Below, piece by piece: positions 49,461 through 58,224 of a stretch of DNA of 64,000 nucleotides. A model generated the notes under the pieces. It was not told the origin of the DNA and did not search any database. It saw nothing but the letters and a program-made list of their open reading frames with translations. Position 1 is the stretch's first letter; each line of letters opens with the position of its first letter. The translations under genes were made by a program, and so were the position numbers. Source of the stretch: Alistipes sp. (GTDB lineage: Bacteria > Bacteroidota > Bacteroidia > Bacteroidales > Rikenellaceae); NCBI GenBank assembly GCA_017938765.1, contig JAGBAX010000014.1, positions 22,135-86,134 on the forward strand. The letters are read 5' to 3'.

Positions 49461-50531
49461 CTATTTGTGTAACTGTTCAAACTCCTGCATACAAGCCACC
49501 AGAGCCTCTACAGACTCCTTTGGCAGAGCGTTATAACAAGATGCACGGAAGCCACCCACAAGGCGGTGACCCTTGATGCCCACCATACCGCGCTCTGTAG
49601 CAAACTTAAGGAAGTCGGCTGCAAGTTCCTCCTTACCCTCGGCCATAACAAAGCAGATGTTCATCAGCGAGCGGTCTGCCTCGTCCACAGTTGGGCGGAA
49701 GAGCGTGTTGCGCTCAATCTCGTCGTAGAGAATCTGTGCCTTCTCAAGATTTCGCTTGTACATAGCCTCAATTCCTCCGATAGACTTAATCCACTTAAGA
49801 GTCTCGTTCATCACAAAGATTGGGAAGACTGGCGGAGTGTTAAACATAGAGTTGTTCTCCACATGTGTATTTACATTAACCATCGTTGGCAGTGGGCGAA
49901 CAACCTTACTGAGCATATCATCACGGATAATTACGAAAGAGACACCCGCAGGGGCGAGATTCTTCTGCGCACCACCGTAGATAACAGCATACTTTGACAC
50001 ATCAACAGGGCGACTGAGAATATCTGAACTCATATCGGCAATAAGAGGCACTGGAGAGTCGATATCTATCTTATACTCTGTACCATAGATAGTATTATTG
50101 GTGCAGATATAGAGGTAGTCAAGGTCCTGAGGAATATCAAAATCTTTTGGAATGTAGCAGAAGTTTCTATCCTCGGAAGATGCCACAACCACAACCTCGC
50201 CGTAGAGTTTTGCCTCCTTAATAGCCTTCTTTGTCCACACGCCAGTGTTTACATAGCCCGCCTTACGACCCAAGAAGTTGGCAGGAAGGTGGAAAAACTG
50301 TGTACTTGCACCACCGCCAACAAAGTAGATGTGATAATTATCTGGAATATTAAGCAATTCGCGCATAAGTGACTGTGCAGAGTTAAGAACATCCTCAAAA
50401 TCCTTCGTACGGTGCGAAATAGAGAGAATTGATAACCCTGTTCCGTTAAAATCAAGAATAGCCTTTGCTGCATTTTGATAAGCAACCTCTGGGAGAATAG
50501 ATGGTCCCGCGCTAAAATTATGCTTTTTCAT
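49461..50531 (-). CDS. serC: Phosphoserine aminotransferase
   Basis: 356 residues from the ATG of [14 protein letters not shown]; the nine upstream in-frame codons overlap the promoter. A PLP enzyme making phosphoserine from phosphohydroxypyruvate and glutamate. [10 protein letters not shown] binds phosphate, [20 protein letters not shown] contains the PLP lysine, and [18 protein letters not shown] is the C-terminal signature. First gene of serC-serA-DUF1015. Confidence 0.97.
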   Translation of the reverse strand: MKKHNFSAGPSILPEVAYQNAAKAILDFNGTGLSILSISHRTKDFEDVLNSAQSLMRELLNIPDNYHIYFVGGGASTQFFHLPANFLGRKAGYVNTGVWTKKAIKEAKLYGEVVVVASSEDRNFCYIPKDFDIPQDLDYLYICTNNTIYGTEYKIDIDSPVPLIADMSSDILSRPVDVSKYAVIYGGAQKNLAPAGVSFVIIRDDMLSKVVRPLPTMVNVNTHVENNSMFNTPPVFPIFVMNETLKWIKSIGGIEAMYKRNLEKAQILYDEIERNTLFRPTVDEADRSLMNICFVMAEGKEELAADFLKFATERGMVGIKGHRLVGGFRASCYNALPKESVEALVACMQEFEQLHK

Positions 50532-50555
50532 AACAATTAATAGTTTTGTGTAACA

Positions 50556-50587
50556 CAAATATAACTAACCTAAAAGAAATTTCCAAA
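50556..50587 (-). promoter_or_regulatory. Promoter of serC-serA-DUF1015
   Basis: On the minus strand TATATTTG (50556-50563) and TTTG (50584-50587), 20 bases apart; leader about 20 bases. The upstream element lies between the sulfatase stop and this operon. Confidence 0.7.
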
Positions 50588-50600
50588 TTTTACTTATAAA

Positions 50601-52250
50601 TTATAACAACTCATCTGGCAGAGGAACACTCGTCCCCTTCTCGCGCAGGCGAGGCATTGGAGAGTTCCAACCACGCAACTTTGACGACAGCTCTTTAGCA
50701 AGCTCACGAACTCGCTCTGGGTAGACGGCCGACAAGTCGTGTTGCTCGCCAATATCTGTCTTGAGATTGTAAAGCTCCAGCTTTCTGGTGCGCATACGGT
50801 AGACAAGTTTCCAGTCGCCCTTACGCACTGCACTCAAAAAGTCAATATCCACAAGGTCGTAAGGCTTCCACTGGTGCGGATAGTGGAAAATAAGCGCACG
50901 AGAAGGGTCTATACCAGACACCGATTGCGGAACAACAAAGGCATTGGCAGACTTCTGGTCCGTAATCTGACCGCGCTTTGCCGCCTTTGCTGCAAGTTTT
51001 GAGCCTTTAGTGACAAGGTCTACAAGGCTCAGACCGTCAACACTCTGCACCACATCGTAGTTCTTAACACCCGCCATTTGCAGAATTGTTGGGAACAAAT
51101 CCTCACAAATCACAGGGGTATTTACGCGAGTGGCAGGGGCAACCTTTCCATCCCACTTAACCATTAGCGGAACGCGCACTCCACCCTCATAGACAGAGCC
51201 CTTACCATTTCTCAGTGGCAGGTTGTGCATAAATCGCACACCACCCTTAGCCTTATTCTCGGCATTTCCGCCATTGTCGGTCATAAAGATAATAATCGTA
51301 TCGTCTGCAACACCCTTATCCTCAAGAAAGTCCAGCAAATCTCCCAAGCTCTTATCTACACCCTCAACCATAGATGCATAGCGAGCCTGACCCTCATCCA
51401 TACCCGCATCAAGATACTTCTGCACAAAGCGAGGGTCGCGCTGTATAGGCGTATGTGTCGCATAGTGGGCAAAGTAGAGGTAGAATGGCTGATTGTGCAT
51501 TATCGGATAGTCAAGCGTCTTTATTGCCTCACGAGTAAGCGCCTCGGTAAGATGAATGCCCGTGCCATAGTACTCGGTCATATTCTGCACAGCAAGGTAG
51601 TTCCACTTATCTGGAGTATTGCCATAGTTCTCCTCACTCAAGTAGCTACGCGGCATACCTGCCACATTTCCAGTGACATTAACAACATAACCCATATTAT
51701 ATGGACTTGCACCCGGAGTGCCAGCACTTGCCCAGTGAGCCTTACCCACATGAATAGTGTAGTAACCCGCCTCCTTAAGAAGCTGTGGCAGAGGTGTAGC
51801 ATAGAGAGTATTCTCAACGCCCTCAACAGGACTCATACCGTTAATATTCCACTCTGGGCGAACAAAACGACTGCTCTTATCGTGGTTAGCACCACTCTGC
51901 ATCATCGCCACAGCACCTCCCGTAGCATCAGACGGAGTGTCACGCATAGTAGAGGTCCAGTTTGTAATGCGCGAATGGGCAGCATTAACACCCGTAAGAA
52001 GCGATGTTCTTGTCGGCGTAGAGACTGGACAGGCATAGGCGTTTGTCAGCATAACACCCTGCGAAGCAAGGCGTTGCATATTGGGCGTGTTGTAGCGCAT
52101 ATTATTCGGATAGACCTCCTCGCCATAGGCTACAGAGCTATCTACCCAGCCCATATCATCCACAATAAAAAAGACGATATTAGGTCTATCAGCCGCAAAA
52201 GCCACCGACGGCGCAAGCAACGAAAGACCTGTAAGATGCTTCAGTTTCAT
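50601..52250 (-). CDS. Sulfatase, Ser-type, exported
   Basis: 549 residues from the ATG of MKLKHLTGLSLLAPSVAFA, a signal peptide. Metal ligands are in FFIVDDMGW (Asp 31, Asp 32). The active-site signature is STPTRTSLLTG with Ser 77, Pro 79, Arg 81, so the formylglycine is made from Ser and needs an anaerobic radical-SAM maturase (anSME). MTDNGGNAENK supplies the second metal-site pair. Members remove sulfate from glycosaminoglycans, mucin or algal glycans; the substrate class cannot be read here. Monocistronic, with no SusCD pair beside it. Confidence 0.93.
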   Translation of the reverse strand: MKLKHLTGLSLLAPSVAFAADRPNIVFFIVDDMGWVDSSVAYGEEVYPNNMRYNTPNMQRLASQGVMLTNAYACPVSTPTRTSLLTGVNAAHSRITNWTSTMRDTPSDATGGAVAMMQSGANHDKSSRFVRPEWNINGMSPVEGVENTLYATPLPQLLKEAGYYTIHVGKAHWASAGTPGASPYNMGYVVNVTGNVAGMPRSYLSEENYGNTPDKWNYLAVQNMTEYYGTGIHLTEALTREAIKTLDYPIMHNQPFYLYFAHYATHTPIQRDPRFVQKYLDAGMDEGQARYASMVEGVDKSLGDLLDFLEDKGVADDTIIIFMTDNGGNAENKAKGGVRFMHNLPLRNGKGSVYEGGVRVPLMVKWDGKVAPATRVNTPVICEDLFPTILQMAGVKNYDVVQSVDGLSLVDLVTKGSKLAAKAAKRGQITDQKSANAFVVPQSVSGIDPSRALIFHYPHQWKPYDLVDIDFLSAVRKGDWKLVYRMRTRKLELYNLKTDIGEQHDLSAVYPERVRELAKELSSKLRGWNSPMPRLREKGTSVPLPDELL

Positions 52251-52271
52251 AACTACATAGTTTTTGATATA

Positions 52272-52302
52272 CAAAATTAATAAAAAAATCTCTCTATTGC
52301 AA
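52272..52302 (-). promoter_or_regulatory. Promoter of the sulfatase gene
   Basis: On the minus strand TAATTTTG (52272-52279) and TTG (52300-52302), 20 bases apart. Confidence 0.6.
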
Positions 52303-52397
52303 GATTATACATATTTTAATAATAGAGTCTCTTCTAAAAAAAACCTGCACAGCATACAAGAATAGGCAAACCTTATACTGTTATAAGAAAAAAGAAT

Positions 52398-52428
52398 TTT
52401 GATATTTCGTAAATAGTTTTTATCTTTG
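52398..52428 (+). promoter_or_regulatory. Promoter of reverse rubrerythrin
   Basis: TTTG (52398-52401) and TATCTTTG (52421-52428), 19 bases apart; leader about 40 bases. Confidence 0.75.
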
Positions 52429-52474
52429 CAGTAGAAAACAAAACAGAATGTAAAACTTTAAAATAAGAATTATT

Positions 52475-53026
52475 ATGGCTAAGAAATTTCGTTGCACAGT
52501 ATGTGGTTATATTCATGAGGGAAATGAGGCACCAGAGCGTTGCCCACTTTGCAAAGTTCCTGCAGATAAGTTTGTAGAGATTGAGGAGCAGAGCGGCAAC
52601 CTTGAGTTTGTTACAGAGCACGTTCTCGGCGATGGCCTTGGTGCTGACCCAGAGCTTCTTGAGGGTCTTAAGAACCACTTTATGGGCGAGTGCACAGAGG
52701 TAGGTATGTACCTTGCTATGAGCCGTCAGGCAGACCGCGAGGGTTATCCAGAGATTGCAGAGGCCTTCAAGCGCTACGCTTGGGAGGAGGCAGAGCACGC
52801 TGCAAAGATTGCCGAGCTACTGGGCGAGGTAGTTTGGGATACAAAGACCAACCTCTTCAAGCGTATGAACGCTGAGAGTGGTGCTTGCGAGGATAAGTTC
52901 CGCCTTGCTCGCCTTGCAAAGGAGCAGAACCTTGACGCTGTTCACGACACAGTTCACGAGATGGCAAAGGATGAGGCTCGTCACGGCAAGGGATTTGAGG
53001 GTCTTTACAATCGCTACTTCAAGTAA
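52475..53026 (+). CDS. Reverse rubrerythrin (NADH peroxidase type)
   Basis: 183 residues. The N-terminal rubredoxin domain has CTVCGY (C7, C10) and CPLC (C23, C26). The four-helix diiron domain follows with [28 protein letters not shown] and [13 protein letters not shown], giving the E..ExxH ligands. This domain order is reversed relative to classical rubrerythrin, as in clostridial enzymes that reduce H2O2 or O2 with electrons from NADH oxidoreductases. It suggests an anaerobe that must survive oxygen. High-expression codon bias; monocistronic. Confidence 0.95.
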   Translation: MAKKFRCTVCGYIHEGNEAPERCPLCKVPADKFVEIEEQSGNLEFVTEHVLGDGLGADPELLEGLKNHFMGECTEVGMYLAMSRQADREGYPEIAEAFKRYAWEEAEHAAKIAELLGEVVWDTKTNLFKRMNAESGACEDKFRLARLAKEQNLDAVHDTVHEMAKDEARHGKGFEGLYNRYFK

Positions 53027-53041
53027 TCAATACCACTAAAG

Positions 53042-53082
53042 AAAACGAGGGTGATTAAAGAATTATTCACCCTCGTTTTGTT
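53042..53082. terminator. Bidirectional terminator after reverse rubrerythrin
   Basis: Stem AAAACGAGGGTGA / TCACCCTCGTTTT (13 perfect pairs) with a 12-base loop. Confidence 0.9.
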
Positions 53083-53084
53083 AA

Positions 53085-53204
53085 GAGGTTGAATAAAAAG
53101 AACTATTTTAAGGCTTACGAAACCTGAAAAACCGCAGCATACTAAACGTATGTGAGGATTTTGAAGGTGAGTGTAACGACAAAATAGACTTTTTATTCAG
53201 CCTC
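53085..53204 (-). repeat. Palindromic element family 3, copy 2
   Basis: Outer arms GAGGTTGAATAAAAAG / CTTTTTATTCAGCCTC. The inner stem CCTGAAAAACC / GGATTTTGAAGG encloses GCAGCATACTAAACGTATG, nearly identical to the core at 39060-39184, whereas both stems differ from that copy. GAAACC before the core and AGTGYAACG after it are also shared. On the minus strand it starts 4 bases after the stop of the DUF5106 gene. Confidence 0.75.
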
Positions 53205-53208
53205 TATT

Positions 53209-54123
53209 TTATTGTTGGTATTCAATTATCATCCTCTCAATCTCTGGTACAGTTGTAGAGTCTTTGACAAGCACTGTTTTCTCCCTGTCTACCAAATACA
53301 TAGCAGGTATTGCGCGAAGGTCATAGAGGCGGTCTTTCTCAAGCCTTCGTCCCCTATCGTAGCCATTAATCCACGCCTTTGGCAGTGGATGCTCGCGCCA
53401 GAGGGTCAAATCCTCATCGGGATAGATTGCCAAAATCTTCAGTCTGCCATCTTTAAGCGCATCGGCAACAATCTGCGAGGCAACGAGTTGCTCCTGAATC
53501 TGGCGACACATAGGGCAACCCGGATTATTAATATATATAAGTACGAAGTCCGCCTTGAGTGAATAGAGGTTTGAGGTGCGACCAGAGGCTACAGTATAGC
53601 GGAAGTCGTTTGCCTTTTTCAGTATTCTATTCTGCGAAGCTAAAGCAAGGTCATACTGAGGCACCATCTTCTCGTACTCATCGTAAAAAGGTGCGGCAAT
53701 CTGCGCCTCAAGCACTGGGATATAGAGCTCATCACTACGCAGTGGCGAATTTGGGTCGTGGAAGAGTTTCTCGGACATAGTGGCGAAGTAGTCCAACATC
53801 TTACGCGACACAGAGGCTCGTTTCATCAGCCTTGCCACTGGCTCGCCATTATATGGGCCGACATAAGTGGCGATATACTCGACATAGGCGCGCATCATCT
53901 CGGCGCTATCCACTCTCTCAATAAATAGCGTATCGGTAAAGTCAAAGCGGTCCCAGTAGTGGTCTACCATATACCGAAACTGTGCCTCAGGTGTAGACTG
54001 CACAGGTGGCATAACACGCTTGAAGTGAAGAGTTTGAGGCGTAGCGCTCTCCAGCTTTTTAGATTTCTGTCCGCCACATCCCACAGCCATAAGAGTGAGC
54101 AACAGAAGTGTAAAATTTCTCAT
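53209..54123 (-). CDS. DUF5106/thioredoxin-like lipoprotein
   Basis: 304 residues. The N-terminus MRNFTLLLLTLMAVGCGG has a lipobox with Cys 16. The middle region is helical (DUF5106-like: FRYMVDHYWDRFDFTDTLF). The C-terminal third is a thioredoxin fold with ADFVLIYINNPGCPMCRQIQ, a CPMC redox pair, and LRAIPAMYLVDREKTV with the cis-Pro. Probably a periplasm-facing, lipid-anchored thiol oxidoreductase; DsbD, encoded at 30609, could be its reductant. Confidence 0.82.
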   Translation of the reverse strand: MRNFTLLLLTLMAVGCGGQKSKKLESATPQTLHFKRVMPPVQSTPEAQFRYMVDHYWDRFDFTDTLFIERVDSAEMMRAYVEYIATYVGPYNGEPVARLMKRASVSRKMLDYFATMSEKLFHDPNSPLRSDELYIPVLEAQIAAPFYDEYEKMVPQYDLALASQNRILKKANDFRYTVASGRTSNLYSLKADFVLIYINNPGCPMCRQIQEQLVASQIVADALKDGRLKILAIYPDEDLTLWREHPLPKAWINGYDRGRRLEKDRLYDLRAIPAMYLVDREKTVLVKDSTTVPEIERMIIEYQQ

Positions 54124-54133
54124 ATCTCAATAC

Positions 54134-54158
54134 AAAAAGAGCCTGACAAAGCAGGCTC
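54134..54158 (-). terminator. Terminator of the TPR gene
   Basis: On the minus strand GAGCCTG / CAGGCTC with loop CTTTGT and five T, directly upstream of the DUF5106 start codon. Confidence 0.85.
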
Positions 54159-54180
54159 ATTAGACTCTATGTAGTATAGA

Positions 54181-55158
54181 TTACTTAAGGCTCTCAAGAG
54201 CAGCCTTTGCAGCCTCAACGCTACCACCAGCAGTAACCTTCTGCAGGTAAGAAACAGCCTTATCCTTAAGAGCTGCATCCTTGTTACCACCAGCGTTGTA
54301 CTTAGCATTGTATGCAGCACCGATGATGAAGTAAACATCGCTCTTCTCCTCCTCAACAGTCTGAGCAGCAGCAGCGTTCTCACCAAGCTCAATAACCTTG
54401 TCATACTCCTTCTTGTTGTTGTAAGCCTGAAGACGAATCTTCTCTGCAAGAGCAGAAGTAGGGTCTGTAGCGAGCATTGAGTCAGCCATAGCGATAATAC
54501 CATCCTGGTCGCCAGCCTGCTGGAGGCGAGCTACCTCGTTATTGGTATACATAGCCATCTTCTCCTTAGCCTCAGCGATAGCATCAGCATACTTTGTAGC
54601 GTTCATACCGCAGATGTTAGTACAAACATCCATACCCTTCTGATACTCACCGAGCTTAAAGTAGCTCTCTGCAAGGAAGAGTGCCATCTCAGTATTACGC
54701 TTGTTAGCAGCATAGCCCTTCTCAAATACAGCTACTGCAGCAGCATAGTCACCAGCGTTGAATGCCTCACCGCCCTGTGCCTGATAAACCTTTGCAAGAA
54801 TCTGATTTGACTTAACCTTTGCAGTGCTATCACCCCAAAGCTCAGCCTTCTCAGCAGCAGTAGAGAGGAACTTAATAGCCTCGTCATACTTCTTTGCACC
54901 TGCAGCACGAAGACCAAGGCGCTGGTAGCAAGTAGGGATATACTTCTTTGAAGTAGCAACACAGTTAAGAACATTGCTATCCTCTGAGTCCATACCACCC
55001 TTAACCACAGCCTCAAAATTCTCAAGAGCCTTAGCCCAATCCTTAGCCTGAAGCGCAGCAGCAGCCTCATTGTACTTTGCAGTAATTTCACTTGCACTCT
55101 GTGCTGATACCATTGCAAAAGAGAAGAGTGCAACAGCCATCAAAACAATTTTTTTCAT
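54181..55158 (-). CDS. Periplasmic TPR-repeat protein
   Basis: 325 residues from the ATG of MKKIVLMAVALFSFAMVSAQ (signal peptide); the longer frame to 55212 overlaps the promoter. At least four tetratricopeptide-like helix pairs are visible, for example YNEAAAALQAKDWAKALENF, FNAGDYAAAVAVFEKGY and YFKLGEYQKGMDV. No enzyme domain. Ala-rich with biased codons, suggesting abundance. Likely a scaffold in envelope assembly; partners unknown. Confidence 0.8.
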   Translation of the reverse strand: MKKIVLMAVALFSFAMVSAQSASEITAKYNEAAAALQAKDWAKALENFEAVVKGGMDSEDSNVLNCVATSKKYIPTCYQRLGLRAAGAKKYDEAIKFLSTAAEKAELWGDSTAKVKSNQILAKVYQAQGGEAFNAGDYAAAVAVFEKGYAANKRNTEMALFLAESYFKLGEYQKGMDVCTNICGMNATKYADAIAEAKEKMAMYTNNEVARLQQAGDQDGIIAMADSMLATDPTSALAEKIRLQAYNNKKEYDKVIELGENAAAAQTVEEEKSDVYFIIGAAYNAKYNAGGNKDAALKDKAVSYLQKVTAGGSVEAAKAALESLK

Positions 55159-55209
55159 AGTTACGATCTGAAATTTATTAAGTTTTAGTAATTTTTCATC
55201 AACAAGCGA

Positions 55210-55240
55210 CAAAGGTAGTGCTTTTACCTCAACTTTGCAA
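55210..55240 (-). promoter_or_regulatory. Promoter of the TPR gene, overlapping the end of tadA
   Basis: On the minus strand TACCTTTG (55210-55217) with TTG (55238-55240), 20 bases apart. The -33 element lies inside the last codons of tadA. Confidence 0.65.
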
Positions 55241-55670
55241 AAAAATCTGTCATAAGTTTCTCACACTCTGTCGCAAGTACGCCACAAGTAACCTCTGTAC
55301 GGGGGTGCAACACTCCATTGCCAAAGCGCGAGTAACCCCTCTTTGCATCTGCCGCGCCGTAGACTACCCTACTAATCTGACTCCAAGCAATAGCCCCAGC
55401 ACACATAACACACGGCTCTACAGTGACATAGAGGGTGCAGTTCTGCAAGTATTTACCCCCTGCAGCCGAGGCCGCCGCCGTTATTGTCTGCATCTCTGCG
55501 TGGGCAGTAACATCCGTCAGAGTCTCTACCAAATTATGCCCGCGAGCAATAACACGCCCCCCAGCAACAATCACCGCTCCGATAGGTACCTCGTCACTAT
55601 CAAACGCCTTTTGAGCCTCAATTATTGCCAAACGCATATATTTTTCGTCAGTTTGGAGATTGGTATCCAT
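55224..55670 (-). CDS. tadA: tRNA adenosine(34) deaminase TadA
   Basis: 148 residues. Zinc-binding and catalytic motifs: H57-A-E59 in VTAHAEM and P-C87-V-M-C90 in TVEPCVMCAG. EVPIGAVIV is the substrate-loop start. It deaminates A34 to inosine in tRNA-Arg(ACG), and that tRNA is encoded in this window at 16092. The alternative, a guanine or cytosine deaminase of the same fold, is less likely given motif and length. Confidence 0.92.
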   Translation of the reverse strand: MDTNLQTDEKYMRLAIIEAQKAFDSDEVPIGAVIVAGGRVIARGHNLVETLTDVTAHAEMQTITAAASAAGGKYLQNCTLYVTVEPCVMCAGAIAWSQISRVVYGAADAKRGYSRFGNGVLHPRTEVTCGVLATECEKLMTDFFAKLR

Positions 55671-55678
55671 ATTTTTAC

Positions 55679-55731
55679 TATCTTTGTGGGTTAAAACACT
55701 GCAAATATAGTAAAAACATAAATAGTTTCAA
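55679..55731. promoter_or_regulatory. Overlapping divergent promoters tadA / aspS
   Basis: Plus strand: TATCTTTG (55679-55686) for aspS. Minus strand: TATATTTG (55702-55709) with TTTG (55728-55731) for tadA. The two core promoters interlock within about 60 bases, so the two polymerases would compete. Confidence 0.6.
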
Positions 55732-55733
55732 AG

Positions 55734-57488
55734 ATGTACAGAAGTCACACCTGCGGAGAGCTTAGATCCGCAAATATCAATCAGACAGTTACCCTTGCCG
55801 GTTGGGTACAGAAGGTGCGCAACCTCGGTGCTATGGCATTTATTGATCTGCGTGACCGCTACGGCATAACACAGATTGTTGTAGAGGAGGGTTCAAATGA
55901 GCAGACAAAAGAGGCTGCAGCACGCCTTGGTCGTGAGTTTGTAATTCAGGTTACAGGTCGCGTAATTGAGCGCAGTAGCAAGAATCCAAAGATGGCAACT
56001 GGCGACATTGAGGTTATTGCAGAGGCAATTACAATCCTCACAGAGGCTGTTACTCCACCATTTACTATTGAGGAGAACTCTGACGGTGGCGACGACCTGA
56101 GAATGAAGTATCGCTATCTTGACCTCCGCCGTCCACCGCTTCAGCGTAATATGATTCTGCGCCACAAGATGGCACAGGAGATTCGCCGCTTCCTTGACAG
56201 CGAGGGATTCCTTGAGATTGAGACTCCATATCTTATCAAGTCTACCCCAGAGGGTGCGCGCGACTTTATCGTGCCAAGCCGTATGAACCCTAACCAGTTC
56301 TACGCTCTTCCACAGTCGCCACAGACACTCAAGCAGCTGCTGATGGTTGCAGGTTATGACCGCTACTTCCAGATTGTTCGTTGCTTCCGCGATGAGGACC
56401 TTCGTGCTGACCGTCAGCCAGAGTTTACTCAGATTGACTGCGAGATGGCATTCGTTGAGCAGGAGGATGTACTCTCAATCTTTGAGCGTTGGGCAAAGCA
56501 TATGTTCAAGAGCGTGCTGGGTATCGAGTTTAACGAGCCTCTGCGCCGTATGCCTTGGATTGAGGCTATGGAGAAGTATGGCTCTGACAAGCCAGACCTT
56601 CGCTTCGGCATGGAGTTTAACGATATTACAGACCTTGCACACGGACATAACTTTGCGGTATTTGACGACCAGGAGTATGTAGTAGGTTTCGCTGCTACTG
56701 GTTGCGCAACATACACTCGCAAACAGATTGATGCACTGACTGAGTTTGTTAAGCGTCCACAGGTAGGCGCTAAGGGTCTTGTGTGGATTCGCCTTGAGAA
56801 TGGTGGCGGCATTAAGTCATCTGTAGATAAGTTCTTTGACGAGGCATCACTTCGTGCTATTGCAGAGCGCCTTGGTGCAAAGGAGGGCGACCTCTGTCTT
56901 ATTATGTGTGGCAAGAAGTTCAAGGTGCTCACACAGCTCTGCGCACTGCGTCTTGAGGTTGGTCAGCAGCTCGGCCTGCGTGACCCGCAGAAGTTCGCTC
57001 CACTGTGGGTTGTTGACTTCCCAATGTTTGAGTGGGATGAGGAGACTGAGCGCTTCTACGCTATGCACCACCCATTCACATCACCAAAGCCAGAGGATGT
57101 TGAGTATCTTGAGTCTGACCCTGGCAGAGTAAGAGCAAATGCGTACGACTTTGTCTGCAACGGCACAGAGCTTGGTGGCGGTAGTATCCGTATTCACGAT
57201 GCGCAGTTGCAACAGACAATCTTCAAGTGTCTGGGCTTCACTCCAGAGCAGGCAGAGGCTCAGTTTGGCTTCCTGATTAACGCATTTAAGTACGGTGCAC
57301 CACCTCACGGAGGTCTGGCATTCGGCTTTGACCGTCTCTGCTCACTATTTGGTGGCTCAGAGTCTATCCGCGACTATATCGCATTCCCTAAGAACAACGC
57401 TGGTCGCGATGTAATGCTTGACGGCCCATCTCCAGTGGCACAGGAGCAGCTTGATGAGCTCTACCTCTCACTTGTAAAGCCAGAGTAG
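55734..57488 (+). CDS. aspS: Aspartyl-tRNA synthetase
   Basis: 584 residues, bacterial type. The N-terminal OB-fold ([20 protein letters not shown]) binds the anticodon. Class II motif 2 is [22 protein letters not shown] (about 205-226); motif 3 is [15 protein letters not shown] near the C-terminus. A GAD insertion domain lies between. Whether it is strictly discriminating or also charges tRNA-Asn cannot be read off by eye. Monocistronic. Confidence 0.97.
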   Translation: MYRSHTCGELRSANINQTVTLAGWVQKVRNLGAMAFIDLRDRYGITQIVVEEGSNEQTKEAAARLGREFVIQVTGRVIERSSKNPKMATGDIEVIAEAITILTEAVTPPFTIEENSDGGDDLRMKYRYLDLRRPPLQRNMILRHKMAQEIRRFLDSEGFLEIETPYLIKSTPEGARDFIVPSRMNPNQFYALPQSPQTLKQLLMVAGYDRYFQIVRCFRDEDLRADRQPEFTQIDCEMAFVEQEDVLSIFERWAKHMFKSVLGIEFNEPLRRMPWIEAMEKYGSDKPDLRFGMEFNDITDLAHGHNFAVFDDQEYVVGFAATGCATYTRKQIDALTEFVKRPQVGAKGLVWIRLENGGGIKSSVDKFFDEASLRAIAERLGAKEGDLCLIMCGKKFKVLTQLCALRLEVGQQLGLRDPQKFAPLWVVDFPMFEWDEETERFYAMHHPFTSPKPEDVEYLESDPGRVRANAYDFVCNGTELGGGSIRIHDAQLQQTIFKCLGFTPEQAEAQFGFLINAFKYGAPPHGGLAFGFDRLCSLFGGSESIRDYIAFPKNNAGRDVMLDGPSPVAQEQLDELYLSLVKPE

Positions 57489-57502
57489 TAGAGATACAAT
57501 AC

Positions 57503-57541
57503 AAAAATAGAGAGTTGGTAGTAGCCAACTCTCTATTTTTG
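57503..57541. terminator. Bidirectional terminator aspS / DUF2752
   Basis: Stem AAAAATAGAGAGTTGG / CCAACTCTCTATTTTT (16 perfect pairs) with loop TAGTAG. Confidence 0.92.
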
Positions 57542-57829
57542 TCTCAACTTACACACAGTGCAATACAATTCACGAGCCCACAACCATAGTAGCAGTGGGA
57601 GAACAATGTAAATCAGAGGATTATACTCCCACGCAGCCGCAAAGTCAAAGTAGAGCACCGAGAAAAACGCTCGCGTAATACCACACCCCCAACACTCAAT
57701 GCCAAAGATACTCTTTATAAGGCAAATACTCTCCCCGCTGAAGATACCCTCCGTCGGGACAATATAGAGTAACAGAGGAAGCAGTACTAAAAGCAGTAGT
57801 TTACAAATTACCCTTGATTGGGTTGCCAT
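57533..57829 (-). CDS. DUF2752 small membrane protein
   Basis: 98 residues with two membrane helices (about 8-24 and 70-88). Between them SIFGIECWGCGITRAFFSVLYF carries the DUF2752 signature (CxxCGxTRA). Function unknown. It overlaps the upstream TM2 gene by 29 bases in another frame, so the two are translated together. Confidence 0.85.
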   Translation of the reverse strand: MATQSRVICKLLLLVLLPLLLYIVPTEGIFSGESICLIKSIFGIECWGCGITRAFFSVLYFDFAAAWEYNPLIYIVLPLLLWLWARELYCTVCKLRQK

Positions 57830-58124
57830 TATTGTCAGTAAAGTTACCTGTAAGAATCATAATAAAATCTATCAGCGCCCATATTCCACAACCACCACAA
57901 GTGAGCAACTGAACAACACCAGAGCCAATCTTACCCACATAGAAGCGGTGTACGCCTAATCCTCCGAGGAAGAAACAAAGGAGCAAAGTGATAAGCCATC
58001 TACTATCGACATTTGACACAGGAACAGGAGTCTGTGTTGGAAGAGCAACACCGCACTTTACACATACAACAGCCTTCTCATCTACCTGAGCACCGCAATT
58101 TGGACAAAATTTCATAATCTTCAT
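57801..58124 (-). CDS. TM2 domain protein with zinc ribbon
   Basis: 107 residues. An N-terminal zinc ribbon has C7-x2-C10 and C21-x2-C24 (FCPNCGAQV, CVKCG). A Pro/Val linker leads to the TM2 domain: two helices around LLCFFLGGLGVHRFYVGKIG and GCGIWALIDFIMIL. Role unknown; TM2 proteins pair with DUF2752 in many Bacteroidota. The start could also be the internal Met 4. Confidence 0.88.
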   Translation of the reverse strand: MKIMKFCPNCGAQVDEKAVVCVKCGVALPTQTPVPVSNVDSRWLITLLLCFFLGGLGVHRFYVGKIGSGVVQLLTCGGCGIWALIDFIMILTGNFTDNNGNPIKGNL

Positions 58125-58146
58125 TTTTTAGAATTAAACACTAACA

Positions 58147-58154
58147 CAAAGATA
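58147..58154 (-). promoter_or_regulatory. Promoter -7 element of TM2-DUF2752
   Basis: TATCTTTG on the minus strand, 23 bases before the ATG; no clear -33 element. Confidence 0.5.
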
Positions 58155-58196
58155 TAATAATTTTTAGAAAAAAATCCATATTCATATATGTTTTAT

Positions 58197-58204
58197 TATC
58201 TTTG
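58197..58204 (+). promoter_or_regulatory. Promoter -7 element of the formate/nitrite-type channel gene
   Basis: TATCTTTG, 20 bases before the ATG at 58225; no clear -33 element. Confidence 0.5.
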
Positions 58205-58224
58205 CAAAACAAAAACCAAACGAG

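Noticed and set aside
51225-52280. 351-codon open frame antisense to the sulfatase gene
   Set aside because: The sulfatase on the opposite strand has a signal peptide and all active-site motifs; the antisense frame is rich in His, Arg and Cys and has no recognisable domain.
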